From positions 1 to 20,530 of the forward strand of contig JAEUBA010000231.1 in the NCBI GenBank assembly GCA_018257865.1: a stretch of DNA of 20,530 bases. The letters run 5' to 3'. The notes beneath the pieces were generated by a model. That model was not told the DNA's origin and did no database searches. It saw only the letters and a list, made by a program, of their open reading frames with translations. Position numbers and translations under genes: made by a program. Source of the stretch: Stereocaulon alpinum. Taxonomy: Eukaryota > Ascomycota > Lecanoromycetes > Lecanorales > Stereocaulaceae. Below are positions 9,856-18,435 of the stretch, in pieces (the stretch's first letter is position 1; each line of letters begins with the position of its first letter).

Positions 9856-11013
9856 ATAATAATTGATTTATACGCCTATTCTAGTATCTATATATACTAA
9901 TAAGGGTGTTCTCTTATATTATTAGGAAATCTAGGGGGGGTTAAAGGCCCCTTAGACGCGAAAGAAACCTTTCTAAAGTCGCCCCTTCTAGCTAAAAACT
10001 TTCGCTTATTAGCTTATTTATTATTCTACTCTACCTATCTAACCTTACTACTAGGCTCTATAATACTAGTAATAATAATCTCTATTACCTTAATAAGCTC
10101 TATAATACTTTAGTAGCTCCGCCGCCTTTAGTTTCTACTTATACTTAGGCTTCTTTATCTTTAGGGTTTTTATTATTAGTTCTACTCTAATAGGGAGTCT
10201 AGACTAGGAGAGCTATTCCTTAGTAAGTTAATACTATATTAAGAATCCTAACCTAACTAGCTATCTTATAGCCGCTCTTATACTAGTAACCTTAGTTAGT
10301 ATAGTCCTAATATTATAAGTCTCTATCTCTCTAATAAGCTCCCTTTAAGTATCGCTAAGCTTTAGGTAGTATAGGAGAATATACTTTATATCCTAATTCC
10401 TTTATCTATAACTATAGTAGGTATTACGGACCCTTAGTACCCTTACCTTATAAAGGAAGTAGTTAAACCTATTCTTCTTACTTTAAAGTTAGATTACTAT
10501 TAAGCTTTCTACCTTTTTAAGCTTTAGGTAGTAGTTATACCTTTCTCTAAATAATAGTTTATTCTATATAGGTATATAAGAGTACTTAAGGATAATATCC
10601 TTATATACCTCCTACTACTTAATCTACTTCGTTATTACCTAGCCTTATATCTTCTTAGCTAGGACGCCTACGTCTTAATACTCCTTAATATCCGTTTTTA
10701 GGTTATACTAATATACCTTCCTCCTTATTATTATTACCGCTTAATCCTAATCCTTCGCCTTAAGCTCCTATAGGGCCTATTCTTCCTTTTCTAGTAATAA
10801 GGTTAGGCGTATTAGGCGCGCCCTTCCTCTCCTTCCCTATAGTCTCCTACGGATTAAGCGGTTACCTTTAATTATTAAGGGGTATATTCCCCTTAGTACT
10901 TAGTATCTCATAACTAGGGCGTCTAGATAGGTTTAGATAGGTATAATAACTGCTTCCGCTTCTAGGACCTAGACCGGTATTACCTTATATACTCCGAGTA
11001 CTATCCGTAGGTA
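9856..11013 (-). mobile_element. LINE-B, 5'-truncated non-LTR retrotransposon copy
   Basis: A 1158-base minus-strand insertion inside the Gypsy-1 RT, flanked by a 14-bp target duplication. The 3' end, at the left, shows a degraded TAATAATAATTGATTTATACGCC equivalent to the cleaner tetranucleotide tail of LINE-A, and shares LINE-A's 3' region (9867-10072). It contains the C-terminal part of a LINE ORF2 (10080-10920). Truncation at the 5' side is typical of incomplete target-primed reverse transcription. TpG/CpA depletion is much stronger than in LINE-A. Confidence 0.85.
10080..10920 (-). pseudogene. LINE-B ORF2 C-terminal region with CCHC-type motif
   Basis: The minus-strand frame reads from about 10910 with a basic stretch (GNRLIRRRL), then ELKAKD, DVGVLAKK (about 10670), LLFRERYNYYLKLKKVESL (about 10555-10500) and, at about 10431-10355, a motif with Tyr codons spaced Y-x-Y-x8-Y-x4-Y. 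This spacing equals the C-x1-C-x8-H-x4-C finger found near the end of many LINE ORF2 proteins, with every Cys/His converted to Tyr as RIP would do. It is followed by RELIREIETYNIRTILTK and IRAAIR-LVRLG, like the terminal tail of fungal LINE ORF2 proteins. RT and endonuclease domains are absent because the copy is 5'-truncated. Confidence 0.7.
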
Positions 11014-11027
11014 GGACTAGGAACGTA
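11014..11027. repeat. target-site duplication of LINE-B, right copy
   Basis: Second copy of the 14-mer GGACTAGGAACGTA found at 9842-9855. Gypsy-1 RT coding sequence continues directly from it. Confidence 0.9.
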
Positions 11028-11600
11028 TACGCAGCTAAAGGATATTATTATATTAAGTATTCTAAGCCCTAATCCTAAACTAGTACTTACTAACGCGATA
11101 TATAGCGAGGCTGTCTATAAGTATTTTATAGATAATAATATCGGGGGTACGGAAACGTTCTAAGGCCTTATATACTTTCTTTACTACTACTATTTTCTTA
11201 GACTTATATAGGCCCGTCTTACCCTAAACCTAAAGAAGTGCTTATTCTTTATGTTAAAGGTTAAGATACTAGGATATTAGCGTAATAAGAATAGAATCCA
11301 GCTATTAGAAGATAAATTAGGATAGTTTAGGGAATAGCTAGTTCCTAAAATAAAAGACGAACTAATAAGATTCGTATATATACTACTATTCTTAAAAGTA
11401 TTTATCCCTAGAAGGGCCGACTACTTAACAGTTATAAAATCTATAATCGTTAAAGAAAAAGTAACTATTAAACAGGGAGTAAAGCAGAGTATAATAAGTA
11501 AGGTAGTAGATTTTCGATAGACTTCCTAGCACTAGAGAGCTTTTAATATAGTAAAGTAGGCAGTCTTAGAGAATATATATTTAGGAGGAGATAATAATTA
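11014..11600 (+). pseudogene. Gypsy-1 reverse transcriptase, C-terminal part
   Basis: Continues the RT frame broken at 9855. It reads TYTQLKDI, then KYFIDNNIGGTETF, the equivalent of the catalytic FxDD box: GAT at 11131-11133 is kept, but the next two codons, 11134-11139, are AAT AAT where Asp is expected, a TpG to TpA product. Next is YFLRLI-ARLTLNLKKCLFFMLKVKILGY (about 11185-11275), matching the RT thumb region, and then RFVYILLFLKVFIP, the connection segment. Stops at Gln/Trp positions are frequent. Confidence 0.85.
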
Positions 11601-12030
11601 GTAATATTATCTATATACTAACGTATCGAAAACTAGCCTTAGAGGGGTGCTATTTTAACTTAGGATATTAGAACCTAAAGTCTTAATAAATAAAGACTTA
11701 TAGGCTAATATATCTATTATAATATTCTTATCTTTCTAATTAACGCCTGTATAATTAAGATATTATATAACTAAATAAGAAGCCTTAGCTATTATAAAAG
11801 CGCTTATAGAAGTACGATAGATTATAAAGGGCTTAAAGTTTCTAATTATACTATATACCGATTACTAAGCACTACTGAAAACCTTATAAAGTAAGGATAT
11901 AACTAGTAGAATCTTAAGATAGTAACTAGCTCTTAGCGAATATAATCTAAATATTTACTATATCTTAGAAAGCGAGATTATAATAGTAGATAGATTATCT
12001 AGGATCGAAGGCTACCTATTAGTAAAAGCG
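11600..12030 (+). pseudogene. Gypsy-1 RNase H relic
   Basis: Degrades the RNA strand during reverse transcription. The frame reads LYTNVSKTSLRGVLF (Asp of the first TDAS motif changed to Asn, AAC at 11620-11622), IFLSF-LTPV-LRYY, KEALAII-like EALAIIKALIEVR (Glu kept), LYTDY-ALLKTL (Asp kept, 11860-11862), SEYNLNIYYILESEIIIVDRLSRIEGY. The order and spacing are those of Ty3/Gypsy RNase H, including the closing DxLSR motif before the linker to integrase. Confidence 0.9.
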
Positions 12031-12179
12031 GATAACTTTAAAAATACTATAGTAAGCTTTATTATAGAAGAGGGAATAGGCTACTCTACTATAGAAGGTA
12101 ACCCTCTAGTAAGAAGTCTAGAGATACCTAATAACGAAGGATAGGAAGAGAAGTAGTAGGAATAGCTTAAAGATCTATA

Positions 12180-13095
12180 GTACTAGGATATTATCGAGTA
12201 TAAATTTATAGGTACTGCTAAAACTAATTTAACCCTTTAAGTACTAGGCCGAAGGGTAACTAAGTACTTAGTAAGTAAGTTTATTCTAGTTGATAATAGC
12301 GACCTCTAGAGGACTAAGCTTATATACGTTAAAAGAAACGGTAAGTATAGTAGATATATTTATAAGCTATAAGTGGCCTAAGCTCTATTTATCCTATATA
12401 ATATTTATAGGTATTTCTTAGAGGGAATTATATATAAAAGGAGTATTAGCAAGTTCTTCTAGCCTATAAGGTAAAGAGATATTAACGTCTTCTATTAGAC
12501 ATACTATAATTATTAAATAATCGGTCTACTAAAGCTACGAAGTAGGTTACTACTAGTAGTAAGCCTACAGCTAATAGATTACCTAAGATATAATTATATT
12601 AGGCCATTTTCCCCTATTATAAAATTAGGATATAAATTTGTTCTAATTATAGTTAACTATATGTCTAGATTCCTATTTACTGAAGCGTTTACTATAGCAA
12701 ATTCTGCGAACTCTATAGTATTTATGGATAAGAATATTACTAATAAGCTGGGATATCTACGAGCAGTATACTATAATAATAGGGTATACTTTAAGAGGTT
12801 TTTCAGTACTAGGCTTAAGTAGATAGATATAAAATAAATATAGGCCCTAGTCTCTTATCTATTATCCGTTAGGCTTATAGAATAATATATTTAGTTAATC
12901 CTCCGAATACTACGAGCGATACTATAATACTATACGGAAGCTATTCTAGTTTAGGATAAGTATATACCTGCAATTATTAGGGCTATTAATATAAGATATA
13001 TTAAAGTCTTTAGGTATAGTCTAGCGGAGATCTTATTCGGATTTCTTCTAAAATACCACCTAGGAGGAGATAAGTATAATAAAATTCTCCGTTCT
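12180..13095 (+). pseudogene. Gypsy-1 integrase relic
   Basis: Inserts element cDNA into the genome. After an N-terminal zinc-binding region (around 12395-12540, with Tyr codons at likely His/Cys sites), the catalytic core gives YNYIRPFSPIIKLGYKFVLI, NYMSRFLFTEAF, the AVYYNNRVYFKRFF block and RLIE-YI, then IRAINIRYIKVFRYSLAEILFG. The first two residues of the DDE triad are now Asn (AAT at 12592-12594 and within 12775-12780); the Glu survives. The middle portion (12640-12770) is less interrupted and keeps some ATG and TpG. The frame fades around 13090, just before the putative LTR, so the C-terminal domain appears lost. Confidence 0.85.
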
Positions 13096-13112
13096 AAAGC
13101 TATCGAAAGCGA

Positions 13113-13450
13113 TGTTACGGGTAACCCCGTAAGGTCACGAGCAAGGCACGTAATAGGGTTAGTAGGTAAAGGACTATTAGGAGAGGACCTAGTAATATAG
13201 GTGATCCGGGGTATATTAGGCAGATTATAGAGTAATATAGAAGATATAGGGCTAGATTACTCGGATTAAGCTAGGGCTTAGTATAATTAAGGTAAATATA
13301 TAAGGAAGGGTTTTCCTTTAGTAGAATATTTCTTATCTCCTTATATTTAACTTATATAATAGAGAGGAGTTTTAGCTAAAGATAATTTAATATCTATCTC
13401 TATTACCTTTTAGTACTTAATATACTATATAATTTACCTATAGGAGTTAA
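13113..13450 (+). repeat. putative 5' LTR and leader of Gypsy-2
   Basis: Begins TGTTACGGGTAACCCCGTAA, a TG start typical of LTRs, with a 7-bp hairpin (TTACGGG-TAAC-CCCGTAA, 13115-13132). It lies between the end of the Gypsy-1 integrase and the gag of Gypsy-2, both on the plus strand. Its first ~110 bases keep several CpA/TpG sites. No second copy exists in the window because Gypsy-2 lacks its 3' end, so neither the LTR end nor the assignment can be proven; it could instead be the 3' LTR of Gypsy-1. The right boundary is approximate. Confidence 0.5.
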
Positions 13451-13559
13451 ACTACCCTATTATACTTTAAATACTATACTTTAGACTATATAGTATAAGC
13501 ACTTCTAGTTCTACCTTAGGGGAGAGACGGCGCGTTATACCTAAAGTAATAAGTAGATT

Positions 13560-14340
13560 TAAGGGAAAGAACCTAGCTCTAATTCCTAAAGAGGGAATTA
13601 CTATTAGTAATAGAGGGATAAAGTTACCTACCCCTACTAAGTTCTCTAGTAGAAAAGGAGGATTAGATACGTTTCTTTAATAAATCGACCTATATATAGC
13701 CTTTAACGTACTAAGCTTCTCTACTATAAAAGCTAGGAATATATTTTACCTATTATACCTTAAAGGCGACGCTATAGTAGCTCTTTAACCCTAGCTTAAG
13801 GAATATCTTTTAATTTAGGACCCTAATATAATAGAGGACGAGTCTTTAAAGATTATCTTTAATAAAATATATATTAGGAACCTATTAAGGTTCTACTTTA
13901 GGGATAGTACTAAAGAAAGAAGGCTAAAATATAAGCTTATAAATCTTTAGTAGAAGGGACCTATAATAGAGTATATAGCGCAGTTTAGAGGAATTACCTA
14001 TTAACTTAATTAGTCGGAAGACGCTTAAGCCGCTATGTATTAAAAAGGACTAAAGGATAAGGTTAAAGATAAGCTCGCCTATTCTAATAATATTAGAAAC
14101 TTTATATAGTTAGTATCTAAAGTCTACTCTATTAATAATAGGATATATAAAAGGAAGATAAAATAGAAGTCTTTAGGCCTAGTTACTAAGTTTAGGAGAA
14201 AAGAAAATATTTTAGTTATAAGAGCGAAATTCTTTAGGAAACCTTATAAGGGAAAGAAGTAGAAGAAGGACCTATCTAATATAAAATACTATAGATACTA
14301 TAAGAAAGGATACTATTAGAATAAGTATTCTTAATAAGAA
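13560..14340 (+). pseudogene. Gypsy-2 gag with CCHC zinc knuckle relic
   Basis: Structural gag protein. The frame begins near a Pro/Thr/Lys-rich segment (LPTPTKFSSRKGGLDTFL, 13624-13680) and continues with IAFNVLSFSTIKARNIF, LKGDAIVAL, EDESLKIIF and IEYIAQFRGITY, the layout of a Retrotrans_gag domain. At 14287-14328 Tyr codons are spaced Y-x2-Y-x4-Y-x4-Y, exactly the CX2CX4HX4C nucleic-acid-binding knuckle with all four zinc ligands converted to Tyr. Stops fall at Gln/Trp positions. The start codon is not identifiable. Confidence 0.85.
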
Positions 14341-15340
14341 TAGGTAGCTATAGTAGGGGATATAAACCCCGACTATAATAAATAGGAGTAGCTAGAATAA
14401 CTAGATTAATTAACTAATAAAGGGTATAATTACCTAAGTTAAATAACTTACTATAATAATTTATACTAAATATACCTTAGTAATAAGGACGGATTAGGAT
14501 AGTACCCCTAAAAGCTAAGATACTAGGTATCTATAGTAAATAGTAAGGAATACTTTAGTAAGGATTAAGTTAACGACCCCCGCTAGGAACTATCCTTAGG
14601 AAGCGAGTTAAGAGAGCTTATAGAGGGAGAAGCCTTATTAGATAATAAAACCCTTAATAGAATAGAGGCTTTAAGGTTAGATACCTAAAGAACTTAAGAA
14701 GAACTATTAGAATCCTATTAGTAGCGATTAGAATACGCAGAATAGTAAGTAACTAATCTATATAATAAACTAGATAAGGCTAAGGTATATACTCGAAAAG
14801 TTACTATAGATAAACTAATATAGGTATTAATAGCCTCGCTAAGCGATAAATAGGCTAAGAAACTAGTAGAAAACGGCTAATAGTTATTATTAGTTACTAA
14901 GTTTATAAGTCTTTTTAGGAGTTTATCTATAAGCTTCGCCTAGGATAAAATTAAGGGACTCGTAGAGTTCGAATCTCTAGTAGCTTAAAAGATTTAGGAG
15001 ATACTATAAAGAGATAAATACTTAGATATAGATAGTCTTATTTACTAGAAACTCCCTAAAGGATTAAGGTTCTTAAAAGACGGAAGCGTATTACTACTAA
15101 ACTAATAACTTATTCCGTAGGATTTATAGTTATTAATCTATTATTTAGATAAAGCGGTTAGAAACCTCCTAAAGCGGTAGGAAAAGATCCTACTTAGTAA
15201 GTTTATTAAGGAGGACCTAATTACTAGGGATTCTAAGGGAGAATTTATAAAAAACTAGTAGGTTCCGTAATAAATAGACTAGGTAGTAGAACTACTAAAA
15301 AGGTCGAATAGATAACCTTAACTAAATTATATAATAATAT
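14341..15340 (+). pseudogene. Gypsy-2 gag-pol linker with coiled-coil-like segment
   Basis: About 1 kb separates the zinc knuckle from the protease. From about 14585 the plus-strand frame gives a heptad-like sequence: SELRELIEGEALLDNKTLNRIEAL in pieces, then EELLESY, RLEYAE, NLYNKLDKAKVYTRKV and KKLVENG. A second part includes DSLIY-KLPKGLRFLKDGSVLLLN and YYLDKAVRNLLKR, then KILLSKFIKEDLITRD. I know no domain for this. It may belong to the element or to an older insertion. The helical character is seen; its function is unknown. Confidence 0.5.
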
Positions 15341-15349
15341 TAGATTCTA

Positions 15350-15660
15350 GTTCTAAGTAAAGGTTAATAATATTCCGGTAAGGGTTATTATTAATAGTAG
15401 GTTAAGTAAAGACTTAATTAAACTAAGTTTCGTAAGGAAATATAATTTACCTATATAAAAATATAAGCTATACGCGTTAATAAACTTTAATAGATTAATA
15501 ATAGGGACTATTAATAGAAGTACTAAAATACTTAACCTAAAGATAGGACGAAGATATAAGAAGTATACCTTTAATTTAGTATTAGAAGGGGTTAATAATA
15601 TTACCCTAGGAATCCTATAGCTAAAGAAAGCTAACCTATTAATAGGATAGGGTTTTTAGA
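15350..15660 (+). pseudogene. Gypsy-2 retropepsin relic
   Basis: Aspartic protease domain. The frame reads VNNIPVRVIINSRLSKDLI, where the family has (A/V)-L-I-D-S-G-A. At 15393-15401 the Asp-Ser-Gly triad has become Asn-Ser-Arg (AAT AGT AGG), both changes explained by TpG to TpA. It continues LSFVRKYNLPI, then a beta-rich stretch (GTINRSTKILNLKIG) and NITLGIL-LKKANLLIG, the second conserved half. Position between gag and RT supports the call. Confidence 0.8.
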
Positions 15661-15879
15661 ATATAATATTTATAGATAGTATACTAAATAGAGTTCTACT
15701 AATCTAAGAATATAAATCCCTCTTAGTAGTAGCTTAGACCTAAGAGGAAATAAAGGATAATTTTAAGTTAGGAAATATTATAGTACTATAGAGTTAAGTT
15801 AGACTTATAAGTAAGACTACTACTATAAAAATCCTAAATAAATACGCAGAATTTAGAACTCTATTTTAAGAAGAGAGTA

Positions 15880-16329
15880 CTAACGAAGCCCTTCCTAAGT
15901 ACTAACTATAGGACTATAAGATTAAACTAATTTTAGGTAAAGAACTTATAAAGAAGCTAATATACCTACTATTATAAGATAAAGCTATTACTCTTACGAA
16001 GTATATTAAAGAAAATAAATAGAAGGGGTTTATTTAAAAATCTTAATTACCTATAGGATATCCTATCCTATTTATACCTAAGCTAGGTAGAGAATTAAGA
16101 CTATATATAGATTATAGGGTACTTAATAATATAACCGTAAAGAATAGTTACCCCTTACTATTAATAGGAGAACTTTAAGATAAGCTCTAAGGTAAGAAAT
16201 AGTTTACTAAGTTCGATATTCTAAGAGCGTTTAACCGAATATAGATAAAGAAAGGTAATAAGTAGAAAATAGCTTTCTATATAAGATAGGGTCTCTATAA
16301 ATACCTTATAATACTCTTTAGACTAACGA
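15880..16329 (+). pseudogene. Gypsy-2 reverse transcriptase, N-terminal part
   Basis: The frame reads LPKY-LQDYKIKLILGKEL, then ALTEYI-like ITLTKYIKENK, KGFI-KS, PILFIPKLGRELRLYIDYRVLNNITVKNSYPLLLI in sections, TKFDILRAFNRI with the catalytic Asp kept (16214-16216), KIAFYIR-GLYKYLIILFRLT. This is a textbook chromovirus-like RT order. The sequence is cut after LFRLT (FGLT in the family) at 16327-16329 by a copy of the ~524-bp repeat, and resumes at 17110. Confidence 0.9.
16322..16327. repeat. candidate target-site duplication (ACTAAC), left copy
   Basis: ACTAAC also occurs at 17104-17109, at the other end of the inserted repeat. Collapsing the two gives ttt aga cta act tgt ata cct, in frame through the Gypsy-2 RT. 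The caveat is that the repeat copy at 5360-5883 also ends ACTAACTTGT, so the right-hand hexamer may belong to the element itself. Confidence 0.4.
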
Positions 16330-17113
16330 ATCTTTCTTATAATAACAGAATATCGCGACTTTCGGAGCAATTCCGCCTTTACAGCTAATTAGATTACCCC
16401 TATACTTCTCCCCCCCTAATAGTACGCTTTTCGGCCTAGCGCCTTTAACTACTAAAAGTTAAATCTACTTCGTAACTTCTTCGCAGTAATACCTCGCGCT
16501 ATATACGTTATATAATATCTAGATAATTTTATAAGTTTTAAAGTCAGCTATCAGCTTACTTCCGTATCAAAAATTTTCAAAAATAGTCTATTTGCGCAAT
16601 AGTTATAAGTAAAAGAAGTGTTTTCGCTATATTTTATAGGTAGCTAGCTCGCTGGTAAATACTAAGCTTAATACCCTAATAGTACCCTTTTCCGCTTAGC
16701 GCCTTTAACTACTAAAAGTTAAATCTATATTATAACTTCTTCGTAGTAATACCTCGCGCTATATACGTTATATAATATCTAGATAATTTTATAAGTTTTA
16801 AAGTCAGCTATCAGCTTGCTTACGTATCAATAATTTTTAAAATCGGCCTATTTACGTAATAGTTGTAAGTAAAAGAAGTGTTTTCGCTATATATTATAGG
16901 TAGCCCTAGCTCGCTACTAAATACTAAGCTTAATACTTACTATTTAAATAACTTTAGAAGTCTTAGGGGTAGAGATTAGCTTTATATATATAAAATATAC
17001 TATAAATAGAGAGCTTTCCAACGCCGCTCAAATTTTCTAAATCGGGTATAAAATAAGCGATATATAGCTATTTTATTATTAATCTTCTGTAAAGATTACG
17101 GGCACTAACTTGT
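16330..17113 (+). repeat. ~524-bp repeat family copy with 260-bp internal duplication
   Basis: The ends match the 5360-5883 copy: ATCTTTCTTATAATAA on the left and ACTAACTTGT on the right. The total is 784 bases because a 260-base segment occurs twice: 16414-16673 and 16674-16933, both starting CCCTAATAGTAC. The two versions differ at many sites, and the second is closer to the 5360 copy in several stretches (for example GCTTGCTTACGTATCAATAATTTT). It interrupts the RT of Gypsy-2 between motif A and the YxDD box. No coding function recognised. Confidence 0.9.
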
Positions 17114-17600
17114 ATACCTATAATATTTTAGGCGTTTATTAATAACGTTCTAAAAGAATATTTAGATAACTTCGTCCTAGTATATATTAATAATATACTT
17201 ATATACTTAGATACGTATAAAGAATATATTAGGTAGGTATAGAAAGTACTAAAGAAGCTTAAGTAAGTAGGACTACGCTTAAAGTTATTAAAGTATAAAT
17301 TTTACTAGAAGAGAGTTAAGTTTCTAGGGTTTATTATTTCTAACTAAGGGTTAGAGATAGACTTAGAAAAGGTAAAAAGTATAATTAAGTAGCCTATACC
17401 TATAAATAAAAAGGAGGTATAATCTTTTCTTAGTTTTACGAATTTCTATTAAAAGTTTATTTATAAATATTTAAAAACTATAGTACCTCTTACTAGCTTA
17501 ACCTATAATAAAGTACTATTTACGTAGTTAAAGGAAGTAGAGATATCCTTTAGGACCCTTTAAAAGTAGTTTACTTCTAGTCTAATATTATATTAGTTTA
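17110..17600 (+). pseudogene. Gypsy-2 reverse transcriptase, C-terminal part
   Basis: Resumes the RT with PIIF-AFINNVLKEYLDNFVLVYINNILIYL. The catalytic YxDD box is YINN (17183-17194), both Asp codons now AAT, as TpG to TpA would give. Next come KEYIR, KVLKKLK, GLRLKLLKCKF-like LRLKLLKYKFY, KRVKFLGFIIS and GLEIDLEKVKSII, then SFTNFY-KFIYKYLKTIVPLT, the thumb and connection of Gypsy RT. The stops are at Gln/Trp positions. Confidence 0.9.
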
Positions 17601-18045
17601 ACTTAGAGTCGCCTATTCGCCTCTATACTAATACCTCCGACGGAGTAATTAGAGTAGTAACTAGCTAACTATCTATAAATAATAGCCCTAATACGGGAAA
17701 AATAGGGAAAATAGGTATTACTTATTATTAGTACCCTATAGTCTTCTATAGTAGGAAGTTACTAGACGCTAAAACTAGATATCTAATATATAATAAGGAA
17801 TTACTTACTATTATAGACGCGTTTCGTATTTAGAAGGTTTATTAGAAAGGAACTAAGTACTAGGTTTAGGTCTTAATAGACTATAAGAACTTAATATTCT
17901 TCTTATTAATAAAGGAGCTTAATAGACGTCTAGCTTAGTAGTACGAAGAGTTATTAATATTTAATTTTAGAATTAAATATATTAAGGGTAGTAAAAATAA
18001 TACTATAGATATACTTAGTAGAAGAGCTAACTATATATTAAATAT
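17600..18045 (+). pseudogene. Gypsy-2 RNase H relic
   Basis: The frame reads PIRLYTNTSDGVIRVV (first catalytic Asp changed to Asn in TDAS), then YPIVFYSRKLLDAKTRYLIYNKELLTIIDAFRI in pieces, equivalent to the P-V-A-F-H-S-R-K-L block followed by Y-x-I-x-D-K-E-L-L-A-I; the Glu is kept. It continues LIDYKNLIFFLL (second Asp kept), NRRLA-YEELLIFNFRIKYIKGSKNNTIDILSRR, closing with the D-x-L-S-R motif. The order is typical of chromovirus RNase H. Confidence 0.9.
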
Positions 18046-18139
18046 TTAGCAAAGTTCTAAAACGGTTTTAACGCGTTATAAAGATAGATTATTATAACCT
18101 AATATAGCCGGACTATATATAGCAGTAATAATAACTATT

Positions 18140-18395
18140 AATAGCGAAGATTTAACTAAGAGGATACTAAAAGACTTATTAAAGGATAAAGTTATATTTA
18201 AGATCTATAAAGATATTAATAGCTATAACTTATTCGAAAAAATAGATCTAAGACTACTAACCTTTTAAGAACGGATTTATATCCCTATAGGTACTTAAGG
18301 AGAAATTTTTAGGATTTACTATAAAGTAGAGAGCTCCGGTAGATATTAAGGGATTAAGAAGATACTTAAGAAGATATCTTATAACTTCTAATTTA
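18140..18395 (+). pseudogene. Gypsy-2 integrase, N-terminal fragment
   Basis: The reading continues as VIFKIYKDINSYNLFEKIDLRLLTF-ERIYIPIGT-GEIFRIYYKVESSGRY-GIKKILKKISYNF in sections, matching the region before and through the His-His half of the integrase H2C2 zinc domain (family: H-H-x-x-x-x-x-G-H-x-G). His positions are Tyr codons. It breaks off near 18390, before the Cys pair and the DDE core, where LINE-3 sequence starts. Confidence 0.7.
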
Positions 18396-18435
18396 AGGGT
18401 TAACCTGAGAGGCTATATAGTAGATTCAGGTAGAG

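Larger units (their letters stand above)
5884..13112 (+). mobile_element. Ty3/Gypsy retrotransposon Gypsy-1, RIP-degraded, twice interrupted
   Basis: Plus-strand order is gag-like region, retropepsin, reverse transcriptase, RNase H, integrase, which is the Ty3/Gypsy order. The RT is of the fungal type whose motif A reads like ADAANGYWA rather than the DLRSGYHQ common in chromoviruses. Two minus-strand LINE fragments (8039-9229 and 9856-11013) interrupt it; removing each with one copy of its target-site duplication restores the frame. LTRs were not identified: the left side abuts the ~524-bp repeat and the right side runs into a putative LTR better assigned to Gypsy-2. Ends are therefore approximate. 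Confidence 0.8.
13113..18395 (+). mobile_element. Ty3/Gypsy retrotransposon Gypsy-2, RIP-degraded, 3'-truncated
   Basis: Plus-strand order is putative LTR, gag with CCHC knuckle, protease, RT (interrupted at 16330-17113), RNase H, and the start of integrase. RT motif A reads TKFDILRAFNRI and the catalytic box is YINN in place of YxDD, as in fungal chromovirus-like elements and unlike the RT of Gypsy-1. The integrase stops near 18390 where LINE-3 begins; no catalytic core, chromodomain or 3' LTR is present. Confidence 0.85.

Noticed and set aside
13113..13450. Assignment of the TGTTACGG segment as a proven LTR pair
   Set aside because: No second copy exists in the window, so only a tentative single-LTR call is made.
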